The position numbers were made by a program, and so were the translations under genes. 64,000 nucleotides of DNA from the NCBI RefSeq assembly GCF_000702425.1, contig NZ_JNIE01000003.1:650-64649 (forward strand), read 5' to 3'. The notes beneath the pieces are model-generated. The model searched no databases. It saw nothing but the letters and a program-made list of their open reading frames with translations, and was not told the origin of the DNA. This DNA comes from Thermocrinis jamiesonii. GTDB taxonomy: Bacteria; Aquificota; Aquificia; Aquificales; Aquificaceae. This document shows positions 37,056 through 45,687 of this stretch, piece by piece (positions within the stretch are counted from its first letter, which is position 1; the number at the start of each line of letters is the position of its first letter).

Positions 37056-37475
37056 TTAAAGATAGCCCGCCTCCACGCCTATGCAAGCGTTCCAAACAAC
37101 TTTTATTTTGTCCTTGTATTTTTCTATAACCTCCGGATTTTCACAGCCGGGTTGTAGCCACACGCACTTGGCACCTACCTTTATAGCTTGTTCAAAGATA
37201 GGCTCTATGTGAGCGGGATTTCTAAACACATTTACTATATCTATAGGCTCTGGCACCTCGTCCAACGAAGACAAAACCCTAATGCCCAGTATTTCCTGTC
37301 CAGCATACTTTGGATTGACAAAATAAACCTTATGCTTTCCTTTGTTTAAAACTCTCTCTGAAACATAGTAAGAAGGTCTTTCTGGGTCTGGGGATATGCC
37401 CACTACTGCGACAACCTTTGCATTTTTTAAAACTTCCAAAGCGTCATCTTGATGTGGATGGTGCAGTTCTTTCAT
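37056..37475 (-). CDS. CoA-binding domain protein (YccU-like)
   Basis: The 139-residue Rossmann-like protein has VVAVVGISPDPERPSYYVSE, VYFVNPKYAG and VWLQPGCENPEV, the CoA-binding domain seen in YccU and at the N-terminus of acyl-CoA synthetases. Function of stand-alone members is not established. It lies between gcvPA and thiE on the same strand. Confidence 0.88.
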   Translation of the reverse strand: MKELHHPHQDDALEVLKNAKVVAVVGISPDPERPSYYVSERVLNKGKHKVYFVNPKYAGQEILGIRVLSSLDEVPEPIDIVNVFRNPAHIEPIFEQAIKVGAKCVWLQPGCENPEVIEKYKDKIKVVWNACIGVEAGYL

Positions 37476-37483
37476 AAAAGAGA

Positions 37484-38806
37484 TTATATCATATTTCTCA
37501 AAGCTTCCAAAAGTTGGTCCATCTCCTCCTTAGTTCTCTTTTCTGTAACTGCAATCAGCAAGCAATCGCCGTAGCCAAACCTCCTCAAAGGTAAGCCAAA
37601 CACAAAGCCCTTTTCCAAAAGTTTTTGGTAAATCTCCTCTGCCCTCGGATGTTTTACTGGAAATTCCCAAAGGTGTTTTCCGGTGTATGGCACTTCAAAA
37701 CCAAGCTCTAAAAGCTTTTCCTTCAGATATAAAGCCTTTGACAAGCTCTGGATTGCAACTTCCCTGAAACCCTTTTTCCCCAAAAGGACCATATAAAGCA
37801 GATTCGCTAAAGCCATAAGATTTTGGTTTGTGCATATGTTAGAGGTCGCTCTTTCCCTTCTTATGTGCTGTTCCCTTGTTTGAAGTATTAGAGTAAAAGC
37901 GCGTTGGCCCTTTACGTCTTCTGCCAAACCCACTATTCTTCCCGGCATTTTTCTTACAAACTCTTTTCTGCTTGCAAAAAAGCCTACGTATGGTCCCCCA
38001 AAGTTTAACGGAACGCCCATCTGCTGTCCTTCTCCCACCACTATGTGAGCACCAAACTTGCCAGGAGGTTCCAAAATAGCCAAGGCTATTGGGTCTGCCA
38101 CCACTATCAACGGCACCTCGTAATGCTGGGCAAGCCAAGAAATCTCCTTTAAGGGTTCCACAAAACCAAAGAAGTTAGGATACTGAACTGCCAAAGCATG
38201 ACATGTCCCATCTTTTAGATGCTTTTCCAAAAGCTCTAAATCCACAGTTCCTTCATAGGTGAGGGGAACAACTTCCAAAATATCTTGGTATCCAAAAAGA
38301 TACGTCTTTACCACTTCTCTGTAAAGAGGATTTATCCCTTCTGTAAGGATAACCTTATTACCTTTGCCTTTAATAGCCCTTGCCATAAGCACCGCCTCTG
38401 CCAGCGCAGAAGCGCCGTCATACATACTTGCATTTGCTACTTCCATACCTGTCAGCTCGCACACCAGCGTTTGATATTCAAACAGAGCCTGAAGTGTCCC
38501 CTGAGAAGCTTCTGCCTGATACGGAGTGTATGCGGTTAAATATTCCCCCCTGCTAAGGATCTGCCATATGGCGGAAGGAATAATACGATCGTAAGCCCCT
38601 CCACCCACAAAATACACCAACGGTTTGTTTAGTTTTGCCAGCTCTCTAAAGTATCTTCTTAACTCCTCTTCAGACTTAGGCTCAGGAAGGTTTTCCGTTT
38701 TCTCCAAAAGGGATGGATCTATGTGTGAAAAAAGCTCTTCTAAGGAGGAAAGTCCTAAGGTGTTTAGTATTTCTCTCGTTTTTTCTTCTGAGTGAGGAAT
38801 ATACAT
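37484..38806 (-). CDS. gcvPA: glycine dehydrogenase (decarboxylating) subunit 1
   Basis: The 440-residue protein corresponds to the N-terminal half of glycine cleavage P-protein: MYIPHSEEKTREILNTLG, FVGGGAYDRIIPSAIWQIL, YTPYQAEASQGTLQALFEYQT and EGQQMGVPLNFGGPYVG. The PLP lysine is on subunit 2, which is elsewhere. It starts 1 bp after gcvH ends, so both are in one operon. Confidence 0.95.
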   Translation of the reverse strand: MYIPHSEEKTREILNTLGLSSLEELFSHIDPSLLEKTENLPEPKSEEELRRYFRELAKLNKPLVYFVGGGAYDRIIPSAIWQILSRGEYLTAYTPYQAEASQGTLQALFEYQTLVCELTGMEVANASMYDGASALAEAVLMARAIKGKGNKVILTEGINPLYREVVKTYLFGYQDILEVVPLTYEGTVDLELLEKHLKDGTCHALAVQYPNFFGFVEPLKEISWLAQHYEVPLIVVADPIALAILEPPGKFGAHIVVGEGQQMGVPLNFGGPYVGFFASRKEFVRKMPGRIVGLAEDVKGQRAFTLILQTREQHIRRERATSNICTNQNLMALANLLYMVLLGKKGFREVAIQSLSKALYLKEKLLELGFEVPYTGKHLWEFPVKHPRAEEIYQKLLEKGFVFGLPLRRFGYGDCLLIAVTEKRTKEEMDQLLEALRNMI

Positions 38807-39334
38807 CTACAGTTCCCTTTCTTCATACCTTAGATCTTCTTCTGGCAAAGCATCCAAAGATTCTTCAATGGTTAAACTTTCCTCTTCCGGAAACTGTAAG
38901 GCAATCCTTTCGCCTTTTTCTTCCAGTATTACCTCCGCAAGTATTTCCGCATACTCTTTGGGAGAGAGTAGGTCTTCCAGCTCGGACACATCTGCCATCT
39001 CCAAAACCGCTATCCACCCATCTTCGTAGGGAGACTCGTTTATTATAGCGGGTTCGTCGTTTAGAATGTCATTGACCTCTACTACCCTGCCGGACACCGG
39101 AGAATAAACGGGAGATACACTCTTTACGGATTCTAAGTTAGCCAATGTGTCTCCACTTTCAAACTCTTCCCCCACAGAAGGTAGATCTACATAAACTATA
39201 TCCCCCAGCTCCTTTTGTGCATAATCTGTTATACCCACCCAAGCTTTACCTTCCTTCACCAAAACCCACTCGTGGTCTTTTGTGTAATACCTGTCTGACT
39301 TCACCAAATATTTTCCTACAAACAAGTCTTCCAT
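38807..39334 (-). CDS. gcvH: glycine cleavage H-like lipoyl protein with acidic C-terminal tail
   Basis: The 175-residue protein has YYTKDHEWVLVKEGKAWVGI, LGDIVYVDLP and the lipoylation loop ESVKSVSPVYSPVSG with the target Lys. ATG 39334 follows AGGAGGT by 6 nt; an upstream TTG is rejected. H-proteins are usually about 130 residues; here an extra stretch of about 40 residues rich in Glu follows. It carries aminomethyl groups between P-, T- and L-proteins, or may be a lipoate-binding relative used in sulfur oxidation. Confidence 0.9.
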   Translation of the reverse strand: MEDLFVGKYLVKSDRYYTKDHEWVLVKEGKAWVGITDYAQKELGDIVYVDLPSVGEEFESGDTLANLESVKSVSPVYSPVSGRVVEVNDILNDEPAIINESPYEDGWIAVLEMADVSELEDLLSPKEYAEILAEVILEEKGERIALQFPEEESLTIEESLDALPEEDLRYEEREL

Positions 39335-39345
39335 CTTAAACCTCC

Positions 39346-39810
39346 TCAAAGTATTTCGTATTTTATCCCGTATTCCTGATATACCTCGTTAAGTATATCT
39401 TCAATGTTAGCCTCTGCGTTTCTGTATTTTTCCACAGTTCTTATTACATAATCAAGGTCCATAAGCTTAAGCAGAGCTACACCTTTTGATATTATATTCT
39501 TCTTGCCTGCACTTAGCAGCTTACCTAACTTTTCTTTTGTTAGCTTTTCAACCGGATCTATAACGAGCACATGATTACCCCTTAGCTTTCTAAGTCCTTT
39601 GTATAGTCCATAAATAAAGCTACCTTTTTCGTTGTTGATAAACACCAGCTCGGGAAACTTATCAAATAGATCTTTCATCTCAGAAGTTATAACCGCATAT
39701 ATACTGTCAGGTCCTATTACCCTGCTTAGCAAATTTACCTGATCCTCCAGATCCTTTATTAGGTCCTTCTTATTCAAAAGAGATCTGTAAAGGATTAGTA
39801 AAACCTTCAT
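39346..39810 (-). CDS. unknown protein, degenerate nucleotidyltransferase-like
   Basis: The 154-residue product shows VFINNEKGSFIYGLYKGLRK and GNHVLVIDPVEKLT, which loosely recall the sugar-nucleotide or MobA-type transferase fold, but the usual signature residues are missing. It is 11 bp upstream of gcvH on the same strand. No function is assigned. Confidence 0.55.
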   Translation of the reverse strand: MKVLLILYRSLLNKKDLIKDLEDQVNLLSRVIGPDSIYAVITSEMKDLFDKFPELVFINNEKGSFIYGLYKGLRKLRGNHVLVIDPVEKLTKEKLGKLLSAGKKNIISKGVALLKLMDLDYVIRTVEKYRNAEANIEDILNEVYQEYGIKYEIL

Positions 39811-39854
39811 TGCTATTAATTATAACGGTTTCCCTAAGATTAAAATATACACTT

Positions 39855-41663
39855 ATGGAAAGAAGTTACAGACCGATGGACATAGAAAAAAAATGGCAAG
39901 AGATCTGGGAAAGGGAAGGAGTTTATTCTGCTGAAGGCTCTGGCGATAAGTGTTATGTGCTTGAGATGTTTCCTTATCCTTCCGGTAGGATCCACATGGG
40001 GCATGTAAGAAACTACACCATTGGAGATGCTTTGGCTCGCTTTCTAAGGATGAAAGGTAAGAAGGTTCTTCATCCAATGGGATGGGATGCCTTTGGTCTT
40101 CCTGCGGAAAATGCAGCCATAAAGCACGGAGTGCATCCCGCTAAATGGACAAAGGAAAACATTAGCTACATGAAAAAACAGCTCCAGAGTTTGGGCTTTT
40201 CTTATGACTGGAGCAGAGAAATAGCTACATGTGATCCTGAATACTACAGATGGAACCAGTGGATTTTTATAAAGCTCTACGAAAGGGGACTGGTTTATAG
40301 AAAGGAAGCGGAGGTAAATTGGTGTCCAAACGACGAAACGGTTTTAGCAAACGAGCAGGTAATAGACGGCAGATGTTGGAGATGTTCCACGCCAGTAGTC
40401 AGAAAAGAAGTCCCCTCTTGGTATATAAAGATCACTGACTATGCAGAGAGACTTTTGGAAGACCTAAAACTCTTGGAGGGTAAGTGGCCCGAAAGGGTAA
40501 TTGTTCAGCAAAGGAACTGGATAGGAAAATCTGAAGGTGCTGTCCTTAAGTTCTTTGTGGGAGATATTCCCATAGAGGTTTTTACCACAAGGCCGGACAC
40601 GGTCTTTGGGGCTACCTTTGTAGTGCTTGCGCCAGAACATCCACTTACCTTAAGCTTGGCAAAGAAGGGTGGGAAAATAGAAGAGGTAGAGACTTTCGTT
40701 AAAAAAATGAAGAGCATGTCTTCCAGAGAAAGGGGAATACAGGAAGAGAAGGAAGGAGTGTTTTTAGGAGTTTATGCGGTAAATCCTGCCAATGGGGAAA
40801 AGATTCCAGTATGGACCGCAAACTACGTGCTTTACGAATACGGAACTGGCGCCATAATGTGCGTGCCTGCCCACGACCAAAGGGATTACGAGTTTGCCAT
40901 AAAGTATGGACTTCCCATAAAACCTGTCATAAAACCCCTTGAAGGGGAACCACCAAAGGATAAAGCTTACGAAGGTCCAGGTGTGCTTATAAACTCAGCG
41001 CATTTTGATGGTATGGATTCCCAGAGTGCAAAAAAGGCAATAACCCAATGGTTAAAGGATAAAGGACTTGGAGATTTTAAGACCACCTACAGGCTAAGAG
41101 ATTGGAACATATCCCGTCAGAGATACTGGGGAACGCCCATACCCATAATTTACTGCGAAAGATGTGGAATACTGACTGTGCCAGAGGACCAACTGCCCGT
41201 ATTGCTTCCAGAAAATGTCAGCATATCCGGACACGGCAATCCCTTAGCCCAGGTAGAAGAATGGGTGAATACCACTTGTCCAAAGTGCGGAGGTCCTGCC
41301 AAAAGGGAAACAGACACTATGGATACCTTCTTTGATTCCTCTTGGTATTTTCTAAGATTCTGCGACCCAAAGAACGAAAAAGAGATATTTGACAAAAATA
41401 AGGTAAATAAGTGGATGCCCGTGGATTATTACATAGGTGGGATAGAGCATGCGGTTTTACACCTTCTGTATGCCAGGTTTTTCCAAAAGTTTTTGTATGA
41501 CCTTGGTCTAGTCAAAGACGTTGAACCCTTCCAGAGGTTGATCACTCAGGGGATGGTTTTAAAAAGGTGGGTAAGTGTGGAAAAGTTCTTGGAGTTTTTG
41601 GGTTTGAGCCCAGAAGATTCCATAGAGAGCCTTAAGGCGAAAATCTCTGAGCTTACTCTTTGA
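39855..41663 (+). CDS. leuS: leucyl-tRNA synthetase alpha subunit (split LeuRS)
   Basis: The 602-residue protein holds the N-terminal catalytic half of LeuRS: EMFPYPSGRIHMGHVRNYT (HIGH), the CP1 editing domain with TTRPDTVFGATFVVLAPEH, and WYFLRFCDP. It ends shortly after LITQGMVLKRW, just before where KMSKS would follow. This is the Aquifex-type split, where the beta subunit with KMSKS and the anticodon-binding domain is encoded elsewhere. The upstream TTG start of the open frame is rejected in favour of ATG 39855, where homology begins. Confidence 0.95.
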   Translation: MERSYRPMDIEKKWQEIWEREGVYSAEGSGDKCYVLEMFPYPSGRIHMGHVRNYTIGDALARFLRMKGKKVLHPMGWDAFGLPAENAAIKHGVHPAKWTKENISYMKKQLQSLGFSYDWSREIATCDPEYYRWNQWIFIKLYERGLVYRKEAEVNWCPNDETVLANEQVIDGRCWRCSTPVVRKEVPSWYIKITDYAERLLEDLKLLEGKWPERVIVQQRNWIGKSEGAVLKFFVGDIPIEVFTTRPDTVFGATFVVLAPEHPLTLSLAKKGGKIEEVETFVKKMKSMSSRERGIQEEKEGVFLGVYAVNPANGEKIPVWTANYVLYEYGTGAIMCVPAHDQRDYEFAIKYGLPIKPVIKPLEGEPPKDKAYEGPGVLINSAHFDGMDSQSAKKAITQWLKDKGLGDFKTTYRLRDWNISRQRYWGTPIPIIYCERCGILTVPEDQLPVLLPENVSISGHGNPLAQVEEWVNTTCPKCGGPAKRETDTMDTFFDSSWYFLRFCDPKNEKEIFDKNKVNKWMPVDYYIGGIEHAVLHLLYARFFQKFLYDLGLVKDVEPFQRLITQGMVLKRWVSVEKFLEFLGLSPEDSIESLKAKISELTL

Positions 41664-41698
41664 TAATAATCATTGAAAGCCCAAAAATCTGTCTTAAA

Positions 41699-41719
41699 CT
41701 GTAGTTTATCTTACTACAG
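41699..41719. promoter_or_regulatory. inverted repeat overlapping the iscU ribosome binding site
   Basis: CTGTAGT (41699-41705) and ACTACAG (41713-41719) form a perfect 7-bp inverted repeat with a 7-bp gap. The right arm runs into AGGAGG (41718-41723), the iscU Shine-Dalgarno. It could be a repressor site or an RNA hairpin that limits translation. No assigned regulator. Confidence 0.5.
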
Positions 41720-41731
41720 GAGGTGTTTGAC

Positions 41732-42193
41732 ATGTTTGAATACAGCGAAAAGGTGCTTGATCACTTTTTGAACCCAAGAAATGTTGGTGTTTTGGAGGAT
41801 GCCAACGGAATAGGGCAGTGTGGGAATCCTGCCTGCGGAGACGCCATGTTGTTTACCATAAAGGTTAATCCAGAAACAGATGTTATAGAAGACGTAAGGT
41901 TTAAGACCTTTGGATGTGGTTCCGCTATAGCGGTATCCTCCCAACTTACCGAGATGGTAAAGGGCAAAACCATAGACTATGCACTTAACCTAACCTACAA
42001 GGACATTTTTGACGAGCTTGGAGGTCTTCCACCGCAGAAGATCCACTGCACAAACCTTGGATTGGAAACACTACACGTCGCCATAAAGGATTACCTTATT
42101 AAACAGGGAAGGCTTGAAGAAGCAGCACGAATTCCAGACTGTTACGAAGAGGAAGAAGAAGAAAAGACCGAATTTGAATTCCTGTCCCTATGA
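41732..42193 (+). CDS. iscU: Fe-S cluster scaffold IscU
   Basis: The 153-residue protein starts FEYSEKVLDHFLNPRNVG and has the three scaffold cysteines and Asp in NPACGDAM, FGCGSAIAVSSQLTEM and HCTNLGLETLH, plus the PPxK-like GLPPQKIHC contact. ATG 41732 is preferred over GTG 41723 because AGGAGG lies 8 nt upstream. It builds Fe-S clusters with a cysteine desulfurase. It starts a tight run of sulfur-trafficking genes. Confidence 0.95.
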   Translation: MFEYSEKVLDHFLNPRNVGVLEDANGIGQCGNPACGDAMLFTIKVNPETDVIEDVRFKTFGCGSAIAVSSQLTEMVKGKTIDYALNLTYKDIFDELGGLPPQKIHCTNLGLETLHVAIKDYLIKQGRLEEAARIPDCYEEEEEEKTEFEFLSL

Positions 42194-43236
42194 GTGGTAT
42201 AAAGGCCCTTGCCCTCCTTTCGGGAGGGCTTGACAGCAGTTTAGCGATTAAGCTTATACAAGAGCAAGGCATTCAGGTTTATGCCCTCCACTTTTACACA
42301 GGTTTTTGTATAACCGAACAAAAAAGAAGGCTCGGTATAAAAAGAGAAGATGGCTCACCATATGTGAATCCAGCTCTAAGGGCTGCAGTCCAGCTTGGTG
42401 TGCCTTTGGAGATCGTAGATATATCGGATGAATACTTTGAGGTGGTGTTAAATCCAAAGTATGGCTATGGGGCAAACGTAAATCCATGCATAGACTGCAG
42501 GATAATGATGCTGAGAAAGGCAAAAGAAATTATGCAGGAAAGAGGTTATCATTTTGTGATAACTGGGGAGGTCTTAGGGCAAAGGCCTATGAGTCAAATG
42601 TTTCCTACTCTTAGGTTAATAGAAAAGGAGTCTGGATTGGAAGGTTATATTTTAAGGCCCCTTTCTGCCAAACTTTTACCGCCCACCATTCCAGAAAATT
42701 TAGGTTGGGTAGATAGAGAAAAACTTCTTGGAATAAGAGGCAGAGGGAGGAAAGTGCAAATAGAGCTTGCCAAAAAGTACAACCTTGAATACGAACAACC
42801 TGCAGGAGGATGCTGTTATCTGACAGATCCAAACTACGCTCTAAAGTTCAAAGAGGCGTTAAGCGTGGAGGGAAGCATAACAAGGGAGGACCTTGTTCTT
42901 CTGTCCGTAGGAAGACATCTTAGATTACCATCTGGCGCAAAGCTCATAGTAGCAAGAAACGAAGGAGAAGTAAACTTCTTAAAGGGCTTTATCAACCGCT
43001 ACGGATATGCCAAAAGACAGGACAACAAAGGAACCCTTGTGCTCATAAAAGGATTGCCAACCGAAGAAGAGTATCCCACAATAGCTGGTGTGGTGTGCAG
43101 GTATTCCAAAAGGGAACCAGCGGAAGTGCTTATAAAAATCGGAGATAAGGAAATCTGCCTTTGGGCTGAACCATTAAGCGAGGAAATTTTAGAAAGTTTT
43201 AAAATAATAAAGGAGAAGGTCCATGGAGTTGAGTGA
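42190..43236 (+). CDS. PP-loop ATPase, ThiI/MnmA-like thiolation protein
   Basis: The 348-residue protein has the PP-loop ALLSGGLDSSLAIKL and cysteines in NPCIDCRIMMLRKA and EQPAGGCCYLTDP. It resembles ThiI- and MnmA-related tRNA thiolases but lacks a THUMP domain. The substrate is not determined. It overlaps iscU by 4 bp (ATGA) and the TusA-like gene by 14 bp, suggesting sulfur delivery within this cluster. Confidence 0.82.
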   Translation: MSGIKALALLSGGLDSSLAIKLIQEQGIQVYALHFYTGFCITEQKRRLGIKREDGSPYVNPALRAAVQLGVPLEIVDISDEYFEVVLNPKYGYGANVNPCIDCRIMMLRKAKEIMQERGYHFVITGEVLGQRPMSQMFPTLRLIEKESGLEGYILRPLSAKLLPPTIPENLGWVDREKLLGIRGRGRKVQIELAKKYNLEYEQPAGGCCYLTDPNYALKFKEALSVEGSITREDLVLLSVGRHLRLPSGAKLIVARNEGEVNFLKGFINRYGYAKRQDNKGTLVLIKGLPTEEEYPTIAGVVCRYSKREPAEVLIKIGDKEICLWAEPLSEEILESFKIIKEKVHGVE

Positions 43237-43474
43237 TATAAAGCCGGATGTAGTTCATGATGTGGTAGGGACATTCTGTCCAGTGCCTATATCAGAAACC
43301 GCAAAGATGATAAGGCAAATGAAAATAGGTCAGATTTTGGAATTGATAGCAGATGATCCTGGCGTGGTAGAGGATATACCTGCCTGGTGCAAAACCACCG
43401 GGCAAGAATTCTTGGGTCTTTACGAAGAGGACGGTGAGTATCATCTTTTTATCAAGAAAGTAAAAGAGTTATGA
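43223..43474 (+). CDS. TusA-family sulfur carrier
   Basis: The 83-residue protein has the TusA/SirA motif TFCPVPISETAKMIRQ with the CPxP cysteine, followed by DDPGVVEDIPAWCKTTGQE. Such proteins carry persulfide sulfur. It is coupled to both neighbours by overlaps. Confidence 0.9.
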   Translation: MELSDIKPDVVHDVVGTFCPVPISETAKMIRQMKIGQILELIADDPGVVEDIPAWCKTTGQEFLGLYEEDGEYHLFIKKVKEL

Positions 43475-43707
43475 AGGAAAGGGTGACCTTAGATACAAAC
43501 TTGAAGGAACTCTTAGAAAGGTATCCCGATATAAGAAACATACTGTGGGATTATGGTCTTAATAGGTTAGAAGAGGAAGAACTGCTTGACGTGGTAGCGG
43601 ATAAGCTAACAATAAAGGGTTTTTTTAGACTTATGGATTTGGATGAGGACGATCAGGGAAAAATTTGGTTGGAGATCCAAAATTTAATAAGAGAATCGGA
43701 GGAGTAA
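43471..43707 (+). CDS. DUF1858-like small protein without the redox cysteines
   Basis: The 78-residue protein LDTNLKELLERYPDIRNILW resembles the DUF1858/ScdA N-terminal helical domain, but the usual cysteines are absent. It overlaps the TusA-like gene as ATGA. Its place between sulfur-carrier and Nfu genes suggests a binding or adaptor role. Confidence 0.7.
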   Translation: MKERVTLDTNLKELLERYPDIRNILWDYGLNRLEEEELLDVVADKLTIKGFFRLMDLDEDDQGKIWLEIQNLIRESEE

Positions 43708-43708
43708 G

Positions 43709-43960
43709 ATGGAAAAGGAAAGATTGAAAGAAGTAGAAAATGTGTTGGATAAGATAAGACCAGCCCTAAAAGAGCATCATGGGAATCTAAGGGTGGTGGA
43801 TATAAAGGATGATGCGGTATATCTTCAGTTTGAAGGTGGATGCACTGAATGTCCCATCGTGGATGCTACGCTGAAGGATGTTGTGGATATTGCCCTTAAG
43901 GGCAATCTAAACTGGGTAAAGAAGGTGGAAATATCTGTTTCAAAACACAGTATTTTATGA
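43709..43960 (+). CDS. NifU C-terminal (Nfu) Fe-S carrier
   Basis: The 83-residue protein has the Nfu fold with NVLDKIRPALKEHHGNLRVV and the CxxC motif in GGCTECPIVDATLKD. Nfu proteins bridge a [4Fe-4S] cluster between dimers and pass it to targets. It complements IscU in the same operon. The end overlaps aroE as ATGA. Confidence 0.92.
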   Translation: MEKERLKEVENVLDKIRPALKEHHGNLRVVDIKDDAVYLQFEGGCTECPIVDATLKDVVDIALKGNLNWVKKVEISVSKHSIL

Positions 43961-44766
43961 ACATCTCCGGTAATACTTCCCTTTATGGAGTAGTGGGATA
44001 TCCTGTAAAGCACTCCCTTTCTCCCCTGTTTCAAAACAAGCTATTTGAGTATGTAGGTTTAAATGCGGTTTATGTTCCCTTTGAGGTAAAGCGGGAGGAG
44101 CTGAAAACCGCTTTTGAAGGTTTAAAAGCTCTGAATGTAAAAGGTATAAACCTAACCATTCCACACAAAGAGGCAATCGTTGATATGTTGGACTTTGTCC
44201 ATCCAGATGCGGAAAAAATAGGAGCGGTAAATACTGTTAAGTTTGGAGAAAGGACTGAGGGCTACAACACAGATTGGATAGGTTTTTTAAACAGCCTAAG
44301 GGAGACCGTTGGAGAGTTAAAGGGAAAAACAGTTTTGGTTTTAGGTGCAGGTGGTTCTGCACGTGCGGTTTTGTATGCACTGGAAAAGGAGAATGCTAAG
44401 GTTTATCTTTGGAACAGAACCAAAGAAAAGGCAAAGAAGCTTTCGGAAATTTTTAAATCCGAAACTGTTTCCTCACCTGAGGAGGTTTTAGACTCCGCAC
44501 ACATAATCGTAAATACCACCTCCGTAGGTCTAACAGAAGATTATTTGCTCTTTGACTATTCTCTTTTGAAGGAAGGTCAAGTGGTATTTGAGCTGATTTA
44601 CGGGAAAAACACCCTTTTGAAGGAGTGGTCTCAGAAAAGGGGTGCAGTATATCTGGATGGTCTTAAAATGCTGGTTTATCAGGGATTGGAAAGCTTCAGG
44701 ATTTGGACTGGGTGTAAGCCGAATCCGAAGGTTGCCTTTCAAGCTCTTGAAAAGCACTTAAAGTGA
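43957..44766 (+). CDS. aroE: shikimate dehydrogenase
   Basis: The 269-residue protein has YGVVGYPVKHSLSPLFQN, GINLTIPHKE with the catalytic Lys, TDWIGF, and the NADP-binding LVLGAGGSARAVLYAL. It makes shikimate in aromatic synthesis. Its 3' end overlaps the convergent hemH by 71 bp. Confidence 0.96.
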   Translation: MNISGNTSLYGVVGYPVKHSLSPLFQNKLFEYVGLNAVYVPFEVKREELKTAFEGLKALNVKGINLTIPHKEAIVDMLDFVHPDAEKIGAVNTVKFGERTEGYNTDWIGFLNSLRETVGELKGKTVLVLGAGGSARAVLYALEKENAKVYLWNRTKEKAKKLSEIFKSETVSSPEEVLDSAHIIVNTTSVGLTEDYLLFDYSLLKEGQVVFELIYGKNTLLKEWSQKRGAVYLDGLKMLVYQGLESFRIWTGCKPNPKVAFQALEKHLK

Positions 44767-45682
44767 GCTCTTTCAGAAGTTCTATATAAGTTGGATGGTC
44801 TTTCAAAGTAGGCACCCTTATAAACTCTTCCACTCCAAGCTCCTTTGCCAAGTTGTAATAAAGATAGTCCAGCTCGTAAAGGGTTTCAGAATGCTCACAA
44901 GTAAAAGAAACAGGTATGAGCACTATTTTCTTTTTTCCAGAAGTTATTAGTTTTTTCAAAAGCTCTTCTGTTTCTGGCTTTAACCACTGGGTTGGTCCTA
45001 CCTTACTCTGATAGCCCAAAGCGTACTCTACCTTAGGGAAATGCTCCATTATTAGCCTTACTGTCTCTTCCGTCTGATCTTTGTACGGATCTCCCCTCTC
45101 TATGACTTTAACCGGCAGACTGTGGGCGGTAAATAGAAAAAAGTATTCCTCTGGCTTTTTCACACTGGAAAGTATGTTTTCTACCATGGCCCTTATGTAG
45201 AGGGGATGGTTGTGATAGGACTTTATTTTGACTACCGGAAGGTTAAGCCCAAGTTTGCTGTATACTCTGTCAAACTCGTTGAAAGAAGAGCCGGTGGTTG
45301 TTTTGCTATATTGGGGATACATAGGAAGGAGTATAAAGCCCTTTGCACCCTCCTGTAGAGCTTCCTTTACCGCTTCCTCTATAAAAGGTTTCCAATATCT
45401 CATTGCTACCTTGACTATAAATTTTTCTGGCAGTAGTTTTTGAAGTGCTTTGGCTTGCATTTCCGTTTGTTCCCTTTGGGGAGATTTCCCTCCCATTAGC
45501 TCATAGTAATGCCTTGTTTTCTTTGCCCTGAACTTGGAGATAACAAAGGCAACAGGCTTTTGGATTAGCTTTGGGATCTCTATTATGTCGTGGTCTGAAA
45601 AAAGGTTGTATAAGAAAGGCTCAACCGCATCCAAAGAGTCGGGACCGCCCATATTGAGCAAAAGCACCGCAAATCTTTCCAT
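44696..45682 (-). CDS. hemH: ferrochelatase
   Basis: The 328-residue protein has VLLLNMGGPDSLDAVEPFLYNLF, YGLMGGKSPQ-like ELMGGKSPQREQTE, LPMYPQYSKTTTGSSFNE, FTAHSLPVKVIERGDPY with the catalytic His, and SFTCEHSETLYELD. It inserts iron in protoporphyrin (or coproporphyrin). It is separated from hisA by 5 bp. Confidence 0.95.
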   Translation of the reverse strand: MERFAVLLLNMGGPDSLDAVEPFLYNLFSDHDIIEIPKLIQKPVAFVISKFRAKKTRHYYELMGGKSPQREQTEMQAKALQKLLPEKFIVKVAMRYWKPFIEEAVKEALQEGAKGFILLPMYPQYSKTTTGSSFNEFDRVYSKLGLNLPVVKIKSYHNHPLYIRAMVENILSSVKKPEEYFFLFTAHSLPVKVIERGDPYKDQTEETVRLIMEHFPKVEYALGYQSKVGPTQWLKPETEELLKKLITSGKKKIVLIPVSFTCEHSETLYELDYLYYNLAKELGVEEFIRVPTLKDHPTYIELLKELTLSAFQELERQPSDSAYTQSKS

Positions 45683-45687
45683 AGTTA

